From positions 2,522,001 through 2,586,000 of the forward strand of contig NC_135133.1 in the NCBI RefSeq assembly GCF_050908995.1: DNA of 64,000 nt, read 5' to 3'. The notes beneath the pieces are model-generated. The model was not told where the DNA came from. It saw nothing but the letters and a program-made list of their open reading frames with translations, and ran no database searches. Both the position numbers and the translations under genes were made by a program. Shown here in pieces: positions 25,513 through 37,521 of the stretch (the first letter of the stretch is position 1; each line of letters opens with the position of its first letter). The DNA is from Andrena cerasifolii. Taxonomy: Eukaryota; Arthropoda; Insecta; Hymenoptera; Andrenidae.

Positions 25513-25660
25513 GGGCGCATAAATGCGTTCGTTAAGTGCGTGCAGCGTGTGCGGGGAACGCCCATAAGCGTTCAGCGGCTATAGTTAAGAGATGCGACGA
25601 GGGGAGTCCCGCACGGGGCATACGCCGAGGGTTCGAATTATCAGCACCCGAAGGGTTAAA
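25513..25660. repeat. Dispersed repeat shared with 34290-34395
   Basis: The segment around 25552-25620 matches 34310-34380 in order: GTGCGG.GAACGCC.ATA.GC, GTTCAGCG, GTTAA.AGATGCGA and TCCCGCACG. One copy lies beyond the 3' end of DAW1 and the other just upstream of its start. Function unknown. Confidence 0.6.
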
Positions 25661-25994
25661 CGACAGTTAACCCTTTATCTACCGGAAACCTATTAATAGG
25701 CTTTTCAGCTGCGAACGCTATCGGCTGTTAGCCTATTAATTGGTTTTTCAATTGCTAACGGGCAAATACGTGAATACACTCCCGCGCGATAGCTCAAACC
25801 GGACCAGTACTGGAGTGGATTCCACGCCCAACCGAGTCGGTATTTTGTGCGTGGAAGCCTCAAATATGACCGGTTAATAAACTGTTAAGCTGAACGTACA
25901 AAAAGTGACAAATTTATATCGCGTAGAAGTATACAACGTAAAATATGAAAAGGGAAAGAAGGAGGAGCTAAGGGAACACCTGGAACCAATCGAG

Positions 25995-28900
25995 TCACCT
26001 CCAAATCATGCAAGTATTATCTTTGCTCGCAGTGATAATCGTATCACCGTTGTACGAGAATGCACAGCTGAAAACGTCGTCTGTGTGGCCCTCGAGTGTT
26101 TGTACGCAGCAACCATCCTCCAAGGACCATAGTCTCGAGGTTTTGTCCAAGGAGGAAGTCAGCAAATGTTGGCCGTTCGGACTGAAACATACTGGATTGG
26201 ATATTGCGGTTAATTCGGGGCTAAGAACGCGAAACGTTTAATAAATATTTCCATAAACGAAACAGTGTTTCTTCAGATTTCATTTTCACAAAAATGTATT
26301 CTTTCATTCCTTAACCCTTAACTGGTATACTGTTTTTGGCAAACGTGACTGGTATACTGGGGTCGTGGCAGACCCCAGATAAAAAAGGACATAGAAATTA
26401 GGTAATGTAGAAAATAATAGAAGCGTAGAAAGTTAAACTATTATTTTAAAATTAATAAGAAATTCAGTTTACCAACTTAGACAACCGAAAATTGTAGATC
26501 GAACTTTGGGTGCTTGGGGTCACGAGCGACCCCAGGATACCAGTTAAGGGTTAAGGGAACTTCACAAGTCTGCCGATGTCGGATCACAATGTGCTTCAAA
26601 GACTGTACTAGTTTCCTGATTTTGTATAAACTGACGTTTGTTAATATTACAACTGTTGAAGAGTCCTGGATTTTCTAGTAATAATTAACGACTGCACTGT
26701 GGCTGGAAAGTTTGATAGAGGCAAGCGAGTTTACTCAGCCTTACTGTTTTAATTAATGAAGGCTGCAGATGTGCATCTAATTGTTCGAAATTATCGAGTG
26801 GAGTGAACTCGTTCTATCGAGTGGCAGAATGTAATTCTGTTTTAGGGAAACATGTTTCACTTTCAGAAAATAGTGTGTTGAAACACGGGAACACGTTGAA
26901 CAGGATTCCGTCGATCCAACTTTCCGCTGAACTTCGATCAGTAAGACTTTTATCGACAAAAGTTTTCCTTGCTTTTTTAAGTAACTGCTCTGCTATAAAA
27001 TTTCCATAAAGTTCATTGAGTTCCAGTTTCTTTTATTTCAGTGGTTTAATGCACACTTAATTACCCAATTCGCTAATTTACTATTTTAATCCATATTTAA
27101 TTAGTCAATTCACTGTTTTACTACACATTTATTTGCTCAAGTTCCCATTTACTAATTTACTACTTTAATGTAATTAGCTACTCAGCTTACTAATTATTCC
27201 TAATTTGCCACTGCGATTCACTGTTTTCAGTTAAAATTGCTACCATGCCTACTGGCGATCTTAAACATAGGATTACACAAAGGATTCGATCACCTTTCGA
27301 CACTTCTTCGCGATGACCCTCCATCGTGGCGAGTTGCTGGAAAGCGCTGCTCACGTCCCAGACACGCGAGGTGGTATCACTGCTCGCGGTCGCCAATTTT
27401 TTACCATTGTTGTCGAAGGTCAGGTCCAGGACCTCGTCGTCGTGCCCTCGCAGAGTGGCTAAGCACGAATACATTCTCGTATCCCAGACCTTTGCCGTCT
27501 TGTCCATTGACGACGTCGCGATCAACGTGCAGTCGAAATTGTACACGCAGTTCGAGAGGTCCGATCGATGGCCGATCAGTACGCTTGTTCGCCTAAAACG
27601 TAGAAAAAGGGAAACGAAAAAAAAAATGTATATACATGTCGATTGGACAATGATCAGAGATCTTATGCTTAAGGGGGGAGCCTGGTGTAGCGGATCGAAG
27701 AAATCGATTTTTTTTTTGCATAAATCAATAGTTGAACATCACGACAATATGTTCCCAAAGCCGCAAAACGAAATTCGAAAAATTAAAGCGGATATAGCCG
27801 GTTTTGCTACGGAGCGCCAGGCTACCACAAAACTTTAAATGCGTTTTTCTCGAAACGACAGTTTTACACTTTGCGGGCAATGTAACTAAAAAAATATTCA
27901 ACCAATCGACTTGGCCTTGTGCACGGATGTTTGTGAACATTTTCTTCATAGTACTAAGTTATTAGTATAATGATATTGTTTAAATAAATAACTTTTTTTT
28001 AGACATTTAAGGGAAAATTTCGTTGGAAACAGTGAACTTTTTATTCAAGAGGCCGCCATTTGTTCATTTTGCATCTTTTAAGTTTCAAATTTCTTCATTC
28101 TGTGCGTACTCTCATAAACTAAAAGAAAATTGTCCGATTTTTGGTTTCAGATGAAACCAAAAGACGCTACGTTGCCCGCAGTGCAATAATTGCGTCGCCA
28201 ACGGACTGGGCATAACTTTGTTATTTGTCGCTCTTTTTTAATAATTTTTTTTTGTGATATACCTTAACCTGTTAATACAATATCCTGAAAGTTTCAGAAA
28301 GATCTATCAAATACTTTCTTTAAAAAAAATTCCCGAAAAATGCCTCGATTTTCAATTTAGTTACACCAGGCTCCCCCCTTAAGATGTTGACAATGTCGGA
28401 CGGGGTTACTTGACTAAGCATAGGAATACCCCTAAAAATCCTACTTTTTTTCTTCAAGATGCAGTCGAGGTAAAGAGTTTAGCTGCTCAAATCCACTTCC
28501 CCTCCCTTCAAACTCTCAGGCCTTCCAAATAGACCATACCAAACAAGTAGAAAATAATTACAGTACCTAACACCATGATACTTAATAAAAAAAAAACAGT
28601 GTGAAGGAGTGAAAAAAAATATAAAAAATTTGTTGGTTGCAGGATATATTATTATTATTATTATTATTATTAAACGTCTTTATTGCAAACAAACAAGACA
28701 CAGCAGGTAGAAAACAGAGAGAAACACGACAAATGCATAGGCGGGGTTCAGTCAGGACTGTTTTTCAACCCAACCTTAAACGAGAACTTACGAGGCTTAA
28801 AATTAATACAAGAAAAGTAAAGAATAGAAAAGAATAGAAACGACGAGAAGACGAACCGACCAGATCGCAAAATATCATTAGAATTGTAGAAAAATTATAA

Positions 28901-31900
28901 CGGAAAGATTTACAAGAACAATTGAAAGAGGAGGGGGTCGGAAGAGCGCGGATTTCGGGGGGAAGCGAATTATAAAAATGGGGGGCGACATATATATGTA
29001 CGCCTTTCGTATACTATATTGATGGAACTGGCTGCGTATATATACGCCTTTCGCAGGCAAAGGGTTAAAACTGAAAAGTAAAAGTCAAGGCAACTAACCC
29101 CATCATATTTGTCAACTAACCCCACAGCCGGGGTTTGTTCACTTATTCGTCTCACTACTCTAAATACAATAAAAACTACGACCTAGACTCAATTAAAACA
29201 ATTTTAAAAATTAAGCCTGTATACCTAATGAAATTTGTAAACTTTCGGTGTGCAAAAAGTCAACAAAATACCAATGGTCTATTTATAAAAAATTAGAAAT
29301 GTTAAAAATTAGTCAACTAGCCCCGGTCTCCCCTACTCTTCAAGCACTTAATTGTAATATGAATTTTTCATTGAGAAATTGATAAAATTGAGAGTTTCAT
29401 CAAAATGCAGCTGTACCTAAAAGTCCTAGTGTCCCAGATACTGACAGTGCCATCGAAGGAACCAGTGATTATCTCATTCCCGTCGTCGTTAAAGTGTAGA
29501 GCGATTACTTCTGCTGTATGACCCTTCAATGTCCCCACTTCGTCACCTATCGGATTAATTTCCAGTGAAATGATACATCCGAAAAAGTTTGAGATAAATG
29601 TGCGCGACCTCGACCTTTTGTTACGCGCAATGTAAAATTTTAACGATTATATGAAATTTCATTTTTGGCAATTTTGGCGATTTTATAACCGCCATTCTAC
29701 TGTATATCGCGATTTGATAGTCGGCGTTCTACTGCACCACTATGCGTAAAACTATTAAACGTTTTACCACAGCCCCTCACCTGTTAGCGAATGGAAAATC
29801 TTTGACGTCATGTCCATAGAGCCAGTCGCGATTTTACTCTGCGTGGGCGAGAACTTGGCAACAACGACTTCAGCGTCGTGACCCCAAATCGTGGCTAAGC
29901 AGTGGCCTGTCCGTGAGCACCAAACTTTCGCAGTTTTGTCGAACGAACCAGTTACAATTTTGTCTCTGAAGCAAACATATATAGAAGTTAGCTTCGAAGT
30001 TTATATTAATTTAAATGTATCATTGATTATTTAGCTACAAAATAGAACGCTATCTATTATATTAATAACATATTTCTCTATCTTTGATTTTTAATTCATC
30101 ACTTAATTACTTTGACTATGTCAAAAAGTATGCCATATTTAAAATTCTAAAAGTATATCCGCTTTCAAATTTTCATAACTCAAGATTTCCTCTGATTCAT
30201 AGCTTTCACTGGATTCAAAAATTAAAAAAAAATTTAAATTTAAAAATAATATCCACGTCATAAATACAGAAGATTGTTTAAAGCAAAATTAGACAAGCAC
30301 CGAATATAGGCGGTTTTTGCAGAAGGGTATTTTCGTAAATCTATATTGCTTAGGGGAAGGTGTTGTTCCTTTGACCAGTTGTACCTTCGACCACCAAGTA
30401 TTACGGAGCCATCTGTTAAATGTATGTGAAAATAAAAATTTTAGTGCATTTGTTAGCCATCAGATTTGTAATTTAATGGCTTCTTGTAAGGACATCGCAG
30501 TTCATGTGACCACAGAAAAATATTATTCAATTTCATAAGGAAAAACTAAGTATTCTTCCATTTCTACACAACCTCGTAAAATTTTAATAAGTTAATATAT
30601 TTTAAATTTTGTTATACTAAGCTGTAGAAAAGACTGTGGCCAAGAAGCATGCAAGGCTTGGAGTCGGTCGGTCTGACCTAAAAATTATAATTTGCCATGT
30701 GCTTAATCAAATCGATGTGTTGTACCTTTGACCAGTCGAAGGTTCAACACTCTAGCATAGATAAAGAATTTAACGTAACTCGAGCTATAACTAACGACAT
30801 AAAGGAAAGAAATTGTTTGCATAATGAACTTCGCTAAAAATAGTCAAATTTACAAATATGAAATTTGGTGTTTTCTAATCGGGGAAACGCCAGGAATCCA
30901 ATACTCCTGTAACTGTAGAACAATATAAAATTTCACATTTCTTGCTTTTATTTTTAATTTTATTTTTCTTTGCCAGAGCAACAGCTTTTAACCAGGAAAC
31001 TGTTTCTATAGTTTTTAACAATTGTATACAGTTTTTAGAATGAGATATGTTTCATGCAACTAACATTTGGAACTGTGATGAAACAGGCATCACAACAGTT
31101 CATGTACCTCCAAAAAATTTAGCCCAAAAAGGGAAGAAACAAATTGGTGGCGTGACATCAACATATACACCAGAGAAACTTGCTATTGAAGAGAAGAAAT
31201 TTATAGTTTTATGAAAGAGAAATTGAAATTTTATAGAGTACTTTATAATTTTATGATATAGTATAAATTTTATAGTCTATAAGTTACTGTAATATTATAA
31301 TAAACATTTGTATTCATTTACCCTGCTGGTCAAAGGTACAATACACCCTGGTCAAAGGAACAATGGGCTGGTGTACCTCTAACCAATTTTCCTTTATTCT
31401 TTAACCTGCGGTAAAATTGTAATAAAAAGTATATTAATATTTCCTAAAAATATATGTGTTAGTAATAGCCTTGAAAATTTGTACGATCCCTTTCCCCAAT
31501 TTTTTTGAGCATAACTGAACTGGAGAAAATTCAAAAACTTCAAACTGGTGAAGGGTACAACACCTTCCCCTAGTATAATTAATATGTACATATTGAAGGG
31601 TGAAAAAAAAATGTTTTTCAGACTAATTCATGAATGTGTTTCCGGTATACTCCTCGTCAAAATGTCTGCTGCGTTTCTCTGGCGTTGTCAGTGATTTAGC
31701 CATACAGTTAACCTGAATTCGAGAAGACAAAAATTAGAAGCCTACGTCTATTACAGCACGCAGGGAAAAATCAATAATATGACAAATTCATATTTCATGG
31801 AAAAATTGAACTGTTTTGTTGATAAACAAAATAGAAGAGGGTCTTTAATTAAAAAAAAACCTACGTGCTGTAATAAGCGTAGGCTTCTAGTTTCTAAATA

Positions 31901-34214
31901 TTTTGTCTTTTTGAATTCCGATTAACCACATGGCTAAATCACTGCCAACGCCAGGGGAACGCAACGCACATTTTGACGAGGAGTATGCCGGCAAAAAATT
32001 CATGAATTTGCCTGAAAAAAAAATTTACCCTTCAATATAAACATATTGACTATATGTACTAAACAATACATAGATTTACTTGCATTGTTTGTTTAAAAAA
32101 AAATTCCCGAAAATACCCTTACTTTTCAGACTGTTAGATAGAGTGTCTTCCTCCCCTGAAAGGGGTTGAGCGTGTAGGTGCGTATGTGGAAGCAGGCATA
32201 GCAAATTGGCAGAGGTATTTCACCGGTAAAGAGTGTATGAGAAAGGCTGTATCTTCGTTTCCGGCCGACGATGGCAATAAATGAATGGTAAGAGGAATGG
32301 TTAAACGACACGTACGAAGTTGGGTTGTTGAAGGACACGGTGTAGACCACATTCTTATGGCCTTCGAGAGTAAGAAGCTCCGCTCCACTGTCAATGTCCC
32401 AAACTTTACACGTTCTGTCATAGCTGCCTGTCAGGCATCTGTCGAAAAGCAGCCCACTTTACAAAACCAATGCAAGGCTAACACAGAGCTGAAAAACTGA
32501 TGGTCACAACTTTTTTCTAAAAAATGTATGTTTTATAGGAATTTTGACGTCTAACTGAAAAAATAAGCTCAGGTTTTTACAAAACTTGCTTCGACGTTCT
32601 TACCTTGTAATATGCGATAAAATGCAATTTTTATTCTACTTTTCGAATTTAGCAGCGAAAAATATATTAGAAATAGCTACAGCATTGAAGAAAGTTTTAT
32701 CACCGCCTGCATAATCATCGTTTTTAACTTTCACTACTGGGTTGAATGTTCCTTAAAGTTGTATAAAACTTGAAACGATGAAATCGAAACTTTGTGGGGT
32801 ACGGAACTCTGAAATCTTTTTTTAACTCAAAGTTTAAACAGAAAAGTTCGTTTCAATATTCAATGAAATTAACTCGATGTGACTTCTGGAGACTTTATTA
32901 TTAAAAGAATTCGCTGGAGCTCAGTACCTAACTTTTGGAAGTTGCAGAGTAATCCTGGAACAGATGTTCGAAACGGAAAAGCAGCAGCGAAAAATATGAT
33001 AGGTACACACAGTAGATACTCTTAGTATTTAAACCATTATTGATAGATTTATGGATTACACTGAACTAAATTAATTATTGATTTGATGAACCCCTAAATA
33101 ATCAATATATCAATAAGTTCGAAAGATTTATTTATAGATAATGGTATATCAGTAGATAACTTTTACCATTATAACGCTGGGGAACGTCTTCCCAGAATCT
33201 ATTGCAAACGAAAAATCTTTATAATTCCCAAAGGAAAGCTTCCAGCTGAATGTAGACACGATGGTATTCCCTTATCCTTAACCCCGTGCATTACCATTTT
33301 TCTACGGGTCAACATACACTAGAGCTAGCATAAATGTGACGGTAAGGCAAATTTCTGAATAAGTAGATGATTTAAAATACAAGGGAGCTTCCAGGAGCCA
33401 TCTGTTTCAGAATTACTAAGCCCCAAAAGGCTCAGAGACTTTCCCCCCACTGTGCTCTCGCTGCTATGCGCATGACCCTAGTTGCTGCTGCCCTCTATGT
33501 GCGCGTCCCACATGGACGCAAAATAGGCCACGTAGTGGGGGACGAAGGCCCATCAGGGGTCCCACTTGTGGACATTACTGCTATAAACGCAAGAACGTGA
33601 TAGGGGCGAAGGTCGTAGTTAAATCTAGAACAGTGCTCGAGCAATTTTAATCGGGAGTACCTTTTACCTAGTTTATCGAACGCGATATTCGTAAGGGGCA
33701 GGAGATGGGTCTGCAGAGTCTTGTATTTGTAGTACGGTTTCGCGGTTGTGTCGCAAACTTTGCCTTGCAGCTTCTGCAGGGTCTCCACTAACTGCTCCAT
33801 TACGCTCTCGGTTATTACCGGCTCGGACGCTTTTATGCTCTCCGCTAATGCTCTTATGTCCGTTCTGCAAAACGACACGTATACACATTCTACTTTGCTC
33901 CAAGTGATTCCGTCGAACAATCCCCGAGAACTTTCCGCTCTTTATCTTTCGAATTGAAGTAGTTTGTAAACCGAGGAGCCTGGTATTACGCTACCAGGTT
34001 TTATTAAGCTTTAATTACTCAGTCGTCAGGTCCAGGAGATCGATCATCTTCGTCCTGATGTCCCCGCCCTGCGTGTACTCCAAGGCGAGACCTGGACACA
34101 GAAAGGGGAAACCACCCTCAAGGACACTCGTCTAATTTTCGCCGAAAGTAATTCAGCGTGGCGTCGGTGTGTACCTGGCGGGAAGTAGCGAAGCAGAAAC
34201 TTGAGCAGCTTCAT
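25995..34214 (-). CDS. DAW1: Dynein assembly factor with WD repeats 1 (DAW1/WDR69), 8 exons
   Basis: Exons on the minus strand, in order: 34214-34175, 34091-34019, 33864-33661, 32438-32316, 29965-29781, 29546-29417, 27592-27294, 26191-25995 (stop TGA). Together they make 1251 nt, 416 residues; the vertebrate protein is about 415. Every junction is GT-AG and all phases agree. The start MKLLKFLLRYFPPG matches the family N-terminus. The helical N-terminal part (about 1-90) is followed by eight WD repeats whose key aromatic residues fall at 119, 162, 204 (Phe instead of Trp), 246, 288, 330, 373 and 415. The C-terminus ends in KDNTCMIWR, like other members. The known role is in the cytoplasm, in loading outer dynein arms (ODA16-type adaptor for intraflagellar transport), for motile cilia and sperm tails. 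Introns 4, 6 and 7 hold transposons. The last exon would be missed by ORF length alone. Confidence 0.95.
26311..26554. mobile_element. piggyBac-like MITE in DAW1 intron 7
   Basis: TTAACCCTTAACTGGTATAC at the left and its complement ending in TTAA at the right give 244 bp with a TTAA at each edge. Near each end is a GGGGTC/GACCCC hairpin. A second copy lies inverted at 57308-57598. CCCTTAACTGG-type ends with TTAA targets are typical of piggyBac. Confidence 0.8.
27040..27200. repeat. Degenerate AT-rich array in DAW1 intron 7
   Basis: AATTTACTA, TAATTA and AATTCAC-like words recur at intervals of about 10-14 bp. The texture resembles 15170-15740. Confidence 0.4.
27669..28382. mobile_element. 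TTAA element, family D, in DAW1 intron 6
   Basis: The ends are TTAAGGGGGGAGCCTGGTGT and its near complement, with TTAA at both edges (27669-27672, 28379-28382). Unlike families A-C the interior is mostly not palindromic. The 170-codon plus-strand ORF at 27326-27838 is antisense to DAW1 exon 7 and runs into this element, so it is not a gene. Confidence 0.7.
28383..29416. other. Rest of DAW1 intron 6
   Basis: Contains a short (ATT)n run near 28648-28671 and a pair of similar words (TACGCCTTTCG at about 28999 and 29042). No coding sequence or clear element. Confidence 0.4.
30351..31572. mobile_element. Decayed pogo/Tigger-type transposon in DAW1 intron 4
   Basis: The termini TAGGGGAAGGTGTTGTTCC (left) and their complement (right, ending 31572) are inverted repeats with TA at each edge. 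About 1.2 kb. The inside holds a remnant of a DDE transposase in the plus direction (see 30975-31166), which matches the TA target use of Tc1/mariner-pogo elements. Confidence 0.8.
30975..31166 (+). pseudogene. pogo-type (DDE_1) transposase remnant
   Basis: One frame reads RATAFNQETVSIVFNN, then after one in-frame stop (about 31051) IWNCDETGITTV, a proline-lysine stretch, and QKGKKQIGGVTS. The CDETG motif (Asp codon at 31077) is the first catalytic acid of the DDE triad in pogo/Tigger/jerky transposases, and the KGKKQIG block follows at the family's usual distance. The remaining catalytic part is missing, so this is a dead fragment. Confidence 0.8.
31580..32060. mobile_element. Foldback element in DAW1 intron 4
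   Basis: The arms are complementary: AGAAGCCTACG (31737) faces CGTAGGCTTCT (31879), and TGGCTAAATCACTG near 31930 faces its complement near 31690. The outer CATATTGAAGGGT (31590) and ACCCTTCAATAT (32028) also pair. About 480 bp, non-coding. Confidence 0.65.
32439..33660. other. DAW1 intron 3
   Basis: The longest intron without a recognised insertion. The minus-strand ORF 33495-33660 is read-through past the exon 3 donor. Nothing else is supported. Confidence 0.4.
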
Positions 34215-34289
34215 GTGGAGGTTCCAATTAGGGGCGATACCAGTGTCCGCAATTGTCACGGGCCCGTGGATTTAACACATTGCGCGTTA

Positions 34290-34395
34290 TGGACAGATAT
34301 ACGGTGATCCTGTGCGGTGAACGCCTATAGGCGTTCAGCGAGCACGGTTAACAGATGCGAGCAGTGGATTCCCGCACGTAGGATATGGTTAATCA
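34290..34395. repeat. Dispersed repeat upstream of the DAW1 start
   Basis: Matches 25552-25620 (see there). It lies about 80 bp upstream of the DAW1 start codon, so it could overlap the 5' UTR or promoter. Confidence 0.6.
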
Positions 34396-34815
34396 GAATC
34401 TCACTACTAACGAGGTTAATTCTAGCCGTCTGGGTTCGCGCGATTCGCGGGGGTCGGTTTTATGCGAAGATGACCGTTCACCGACTCGCACTCGGTGCTG
34501 CAACGAGCCAAACGTGAAGGAATTCACGATAACAGGGGAATAGCGATGCCGCGCGTTACCAAGGAACGTTTGATCGATTCTTATCGTGCTTATACTGACA
34601 AGGACACGTTCCCCAACCCGAAAATTTTTATTTTAATGAAACTTCGTGTGAATGTATATACGTAGAGCATAGTGGAGTATGCAAAAATAATTTTTCTGTG
34701 GAATTTTACTTTGGAGGGGAGAAATCAGCCTTTTTTCAGATATCGCGATTTTTCGTATTTTTAACCGACTTCAAAAAGAAAGAGGTTCTCAGTTCGATGT
34801 GTTCGTATGTATGTA

Positions 34816-35375
34816 CAGTGGCTCAAATTAATATTCGCACACTTTTTAAAATCGCATAACTTTTTTAGAATTGGTCCAAACAACTTGAGTTTTTTTGAGA
34901 AGCTAGAAGGATTAGTTTGCTAACTGACGCGTTTCGTCGTTTTGAAAAAAAAATGTATTCGGTTGTAATAGCGAAAAGAATAGTAAAGGTCGATTTTTAA
35001 ACTTTTTTTTGTGAGCTTGTAATGAAAATTCAAAAAACCCCGTTTGTAGATTGCGGTAAGTTGTATACGTGCCTAAAATTTCATGAAAATCGGTTAACGT
35101 TGCTCCGAGCTACAAACGTTTAAAGATCGCAGATTAAGGTCGAGAATCGCGAAAATTCCCGAAATCACAAAAAAACTCACAAAAAAAGTTTAAAAATCGA
35201 CCTTTACTATTCTTTTCGCTATTCCAACCGAATACATTTTTTTTTTCAAAACGACGAAACGCGTCAGTTAGCAAACTAATCCTTCTAGCTTCTCAAAAAA
35301 ACTCAAGTTGTTTGGACCAATTCTATGAAAGTTATGCGATTTTAAAAAGTGTCCGAATATTAATTTGAGCCACTG
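34816..35375. mobile_element. Foldback mariner-type MITE between DAW1 and NME7
   Basis: CAGTGGCTCAAATTAATATT at the left, its complement at the right, and TA on both sides (34814-34815, 35376-35377). The arms are complementary over more than 200 bp. The subterminal sequence (ACTTGAG, AGAAGGATTAG, AATAGTAAAGGTCGA) is related to the element in NME7 intron 5. Confidence 0.85.
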
Positions 35376-35391
35376 TATGTATGTTAGTATA

Positions 35392-35644
35392 CAGGGCCTG
35401 CGGAACCCATTATGCAAGTTATGCGCCTCATTAGGGCGCCAGCTGAAGGGGGTGCTAAAAAAATATAAATATATCGCATGCTTAGTAATAAAATAATCCA
35501 ACTCCCACATAAACAAAAAGTAAATATAATCCTTTTTTGTATTGTACTCCGTAAAAACATATTAAGTAGAAAACCGGTGCAACAATTTGGGGGCGCGAAA
35601 AATTTTCTTGCATAAGGGCGACAACCATCCTCGCGCCGGCCCTG
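35392..35644. mobile_element. hAT-type MITE with clear 8-bp target duplication
   Basis: CAGGGCCTGCGG at the left and CCGGCCCTG at the right form short inverted repeats. TTAGTATA flanks both sides (35384-35391 and 35645-35652). The 253-bp length, CAGGG end and 8-bp duplication indicate hAT. Confidence 0.9.
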
Positions 35645-35652
35645 TTAGTATA

Positions 35653-36000
35653 TATTATGTTTGTCCGCGAATTTTTCTGTAACTACTGGACCGATTTTCG
35701 TGAAACTTATTGTAGTTGAGCTTCAATCAACTTACAAGGGGAGGACATCATGTGGTAGACATCGATTTTGACGAGCCTTGACACGATGGATCTATGTCGA
35801 AAATCAGTAAATAGGTGTCCGAGCGTTTGTGCCAATGGGCCTTAATAATAGAGATATTTACATGTAAATTATTCAAAATTTCATATTGGCCGTGGGGTTT
35901 TAGTGGGTAAAAATCCCACAACTACCCTGGCGCCCGCGAGGATTCCCCTCTGGAGGAGTCGGGGTGCCTTTTGAAGATTTCCTCAAGTTAAAAAAAAAGA
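35653..36000. repeat. Dispersed repeat that hosts the two preceding insertions
   Basis: The part from 35731 (CAAGGGGAGGACATCATG) matches the left arm of 54948-55592. The sequence upstream of the mariner-type element (from about 34765, ACCGACTTCAAAAAG) and after the hAT element (TTTGTCCGCGAATTTTTCTG) reads like one arthropod repeat split by the two insertions. Class not assigned. Confidence 0.55.
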
Positions 36001-37521
36001 ATTTATAAAAAAACTCCCTTACTTAAATTATGTAGATTAAAATTTTCATATGTGTTGTCTTTTGGAGATTAGATGGAATTATTATTTATTAAACAATATT
36101 TTCAACAGTTGAATTCTTTTAAATTGATCACGCGCTGAAACGTGATAGTTTCTGCAGTCTGCAATATAATCCAACACGTGCTATACTTCGTGGCCAAACT
36201 GCAGTCAAATGTGTAAGTCCTTCGCGACGGAAGACCAAACGTGCTAATATTCGTCAGATACGATGGAACGTGCTTCTTTACTCTCTTGATAATGCAAGCA
36301 CGCATAAAAGAATTCCAGTGCAAGCCAGATGTCCGTAATTGAAGTTTCCAAGGCTTTTTTATCGATTACATACATCGACATGTATTGCGAATGAATATTT
36401 AGTTTCAATTCTAACCGTTAGTGAGATTGCGATCGAATTCCACTCTGAATCGGTAACGTTGCATGCTACACAACCACGAAAACGTAATCAGCTGTTCGTG
36501 TCGTCAGGGCCGTTCGTGGCGGGGGTGCAGAAGGTGCCCCCATACCTGTGCGGCGAGACTCAGTGGCGGCCGCAGGCCGTTTATTATATTTAAAATGTTG
36601 GCTAATAAGAATAATAATCAAAACTTTTATTATGATAAATAATGATATCATTCGTTTTCTCATTTGAAATTTTTTAAAATTATTCAACTCTGGTTTTCGA
36701 GATAAAAATTCAGAAGTGCAACCCATTCTCATGAAAATAAGCAAAAATCGAAAAATTCGAGGTCCTGAATTTTTTAAACAAACTCGACATCGACAAAATG
36801 ATGACTTAACCCCCCTACTGTTACAAGGACTATACATATTCCATTTTTATATTCTATTTCTTTTGCATGATAACTTTTTAAAATTATATATAGCTATAAC
36901 AGTAAACACTGCATATCAAATTCTTAATTAAAGAATATTAAATGAATAAGGGCGGCAATATAGTGTTTGCATCTGAGCGGCCAAAGCCCAGAACCACGGT
37001 ATAATAAACAGGTGTTCTGACTCCTGTTCAGAATGTGTGACTTTTTCGTCCTAGTTCTTCTGGCGGCCGCTAGATTGGCGCTCAAGGCGAAAAGGCTAAC
37101 TTTTTGCGCAAAGTACGACTGAAAGCTCTACGACTACAATCACATAAATGCATGCGTACATGGATTTCTTATCACGACGTCCAGAGGAACCACATAGAAA
37201 TCGGCACACAAAGTCGCTGGGGTAAAGGTGCCAAGTCGGAACACCTGTCTATTACACCGTGTCCAGAACAGTCCTGCGCACGGTTATTACACCGTGGTCC
37301 TGCGTGTCGTAATCATAGCAATGAACATAGCAGAATCTCATTGACAGTTCTGGTGTCTATAGCAACAGAGTGGCAACAGAGTAGTTTCATTCAAAATATT
37401 ACATTGTATCGATGATTCAAATAGGTAAATAACTATACTGTAATGCCTCCTAAGCACAACCCCGTATAATTGGAAAGAAACCGAGTTACGCTGATAAATC
37501 AAAGTCTGAAAAACCAAAATA
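36001..37521. other. NME7 upstream region
   Basis: No recognised coding exon or element. Presumably contains the NME7 promoter and 5' UTR, but no core promoter motif could be placed with confidence. ORFs here (for example 36466-36837 minus, 37104-37415 plus) have no recognised domain. Confidence 0.35.

Noticed and set aside
27326..27838. 170-codon plus-strand ORF
   Set aside because: Antisense to DAW1 exon 7 and continues into a TTAA element.
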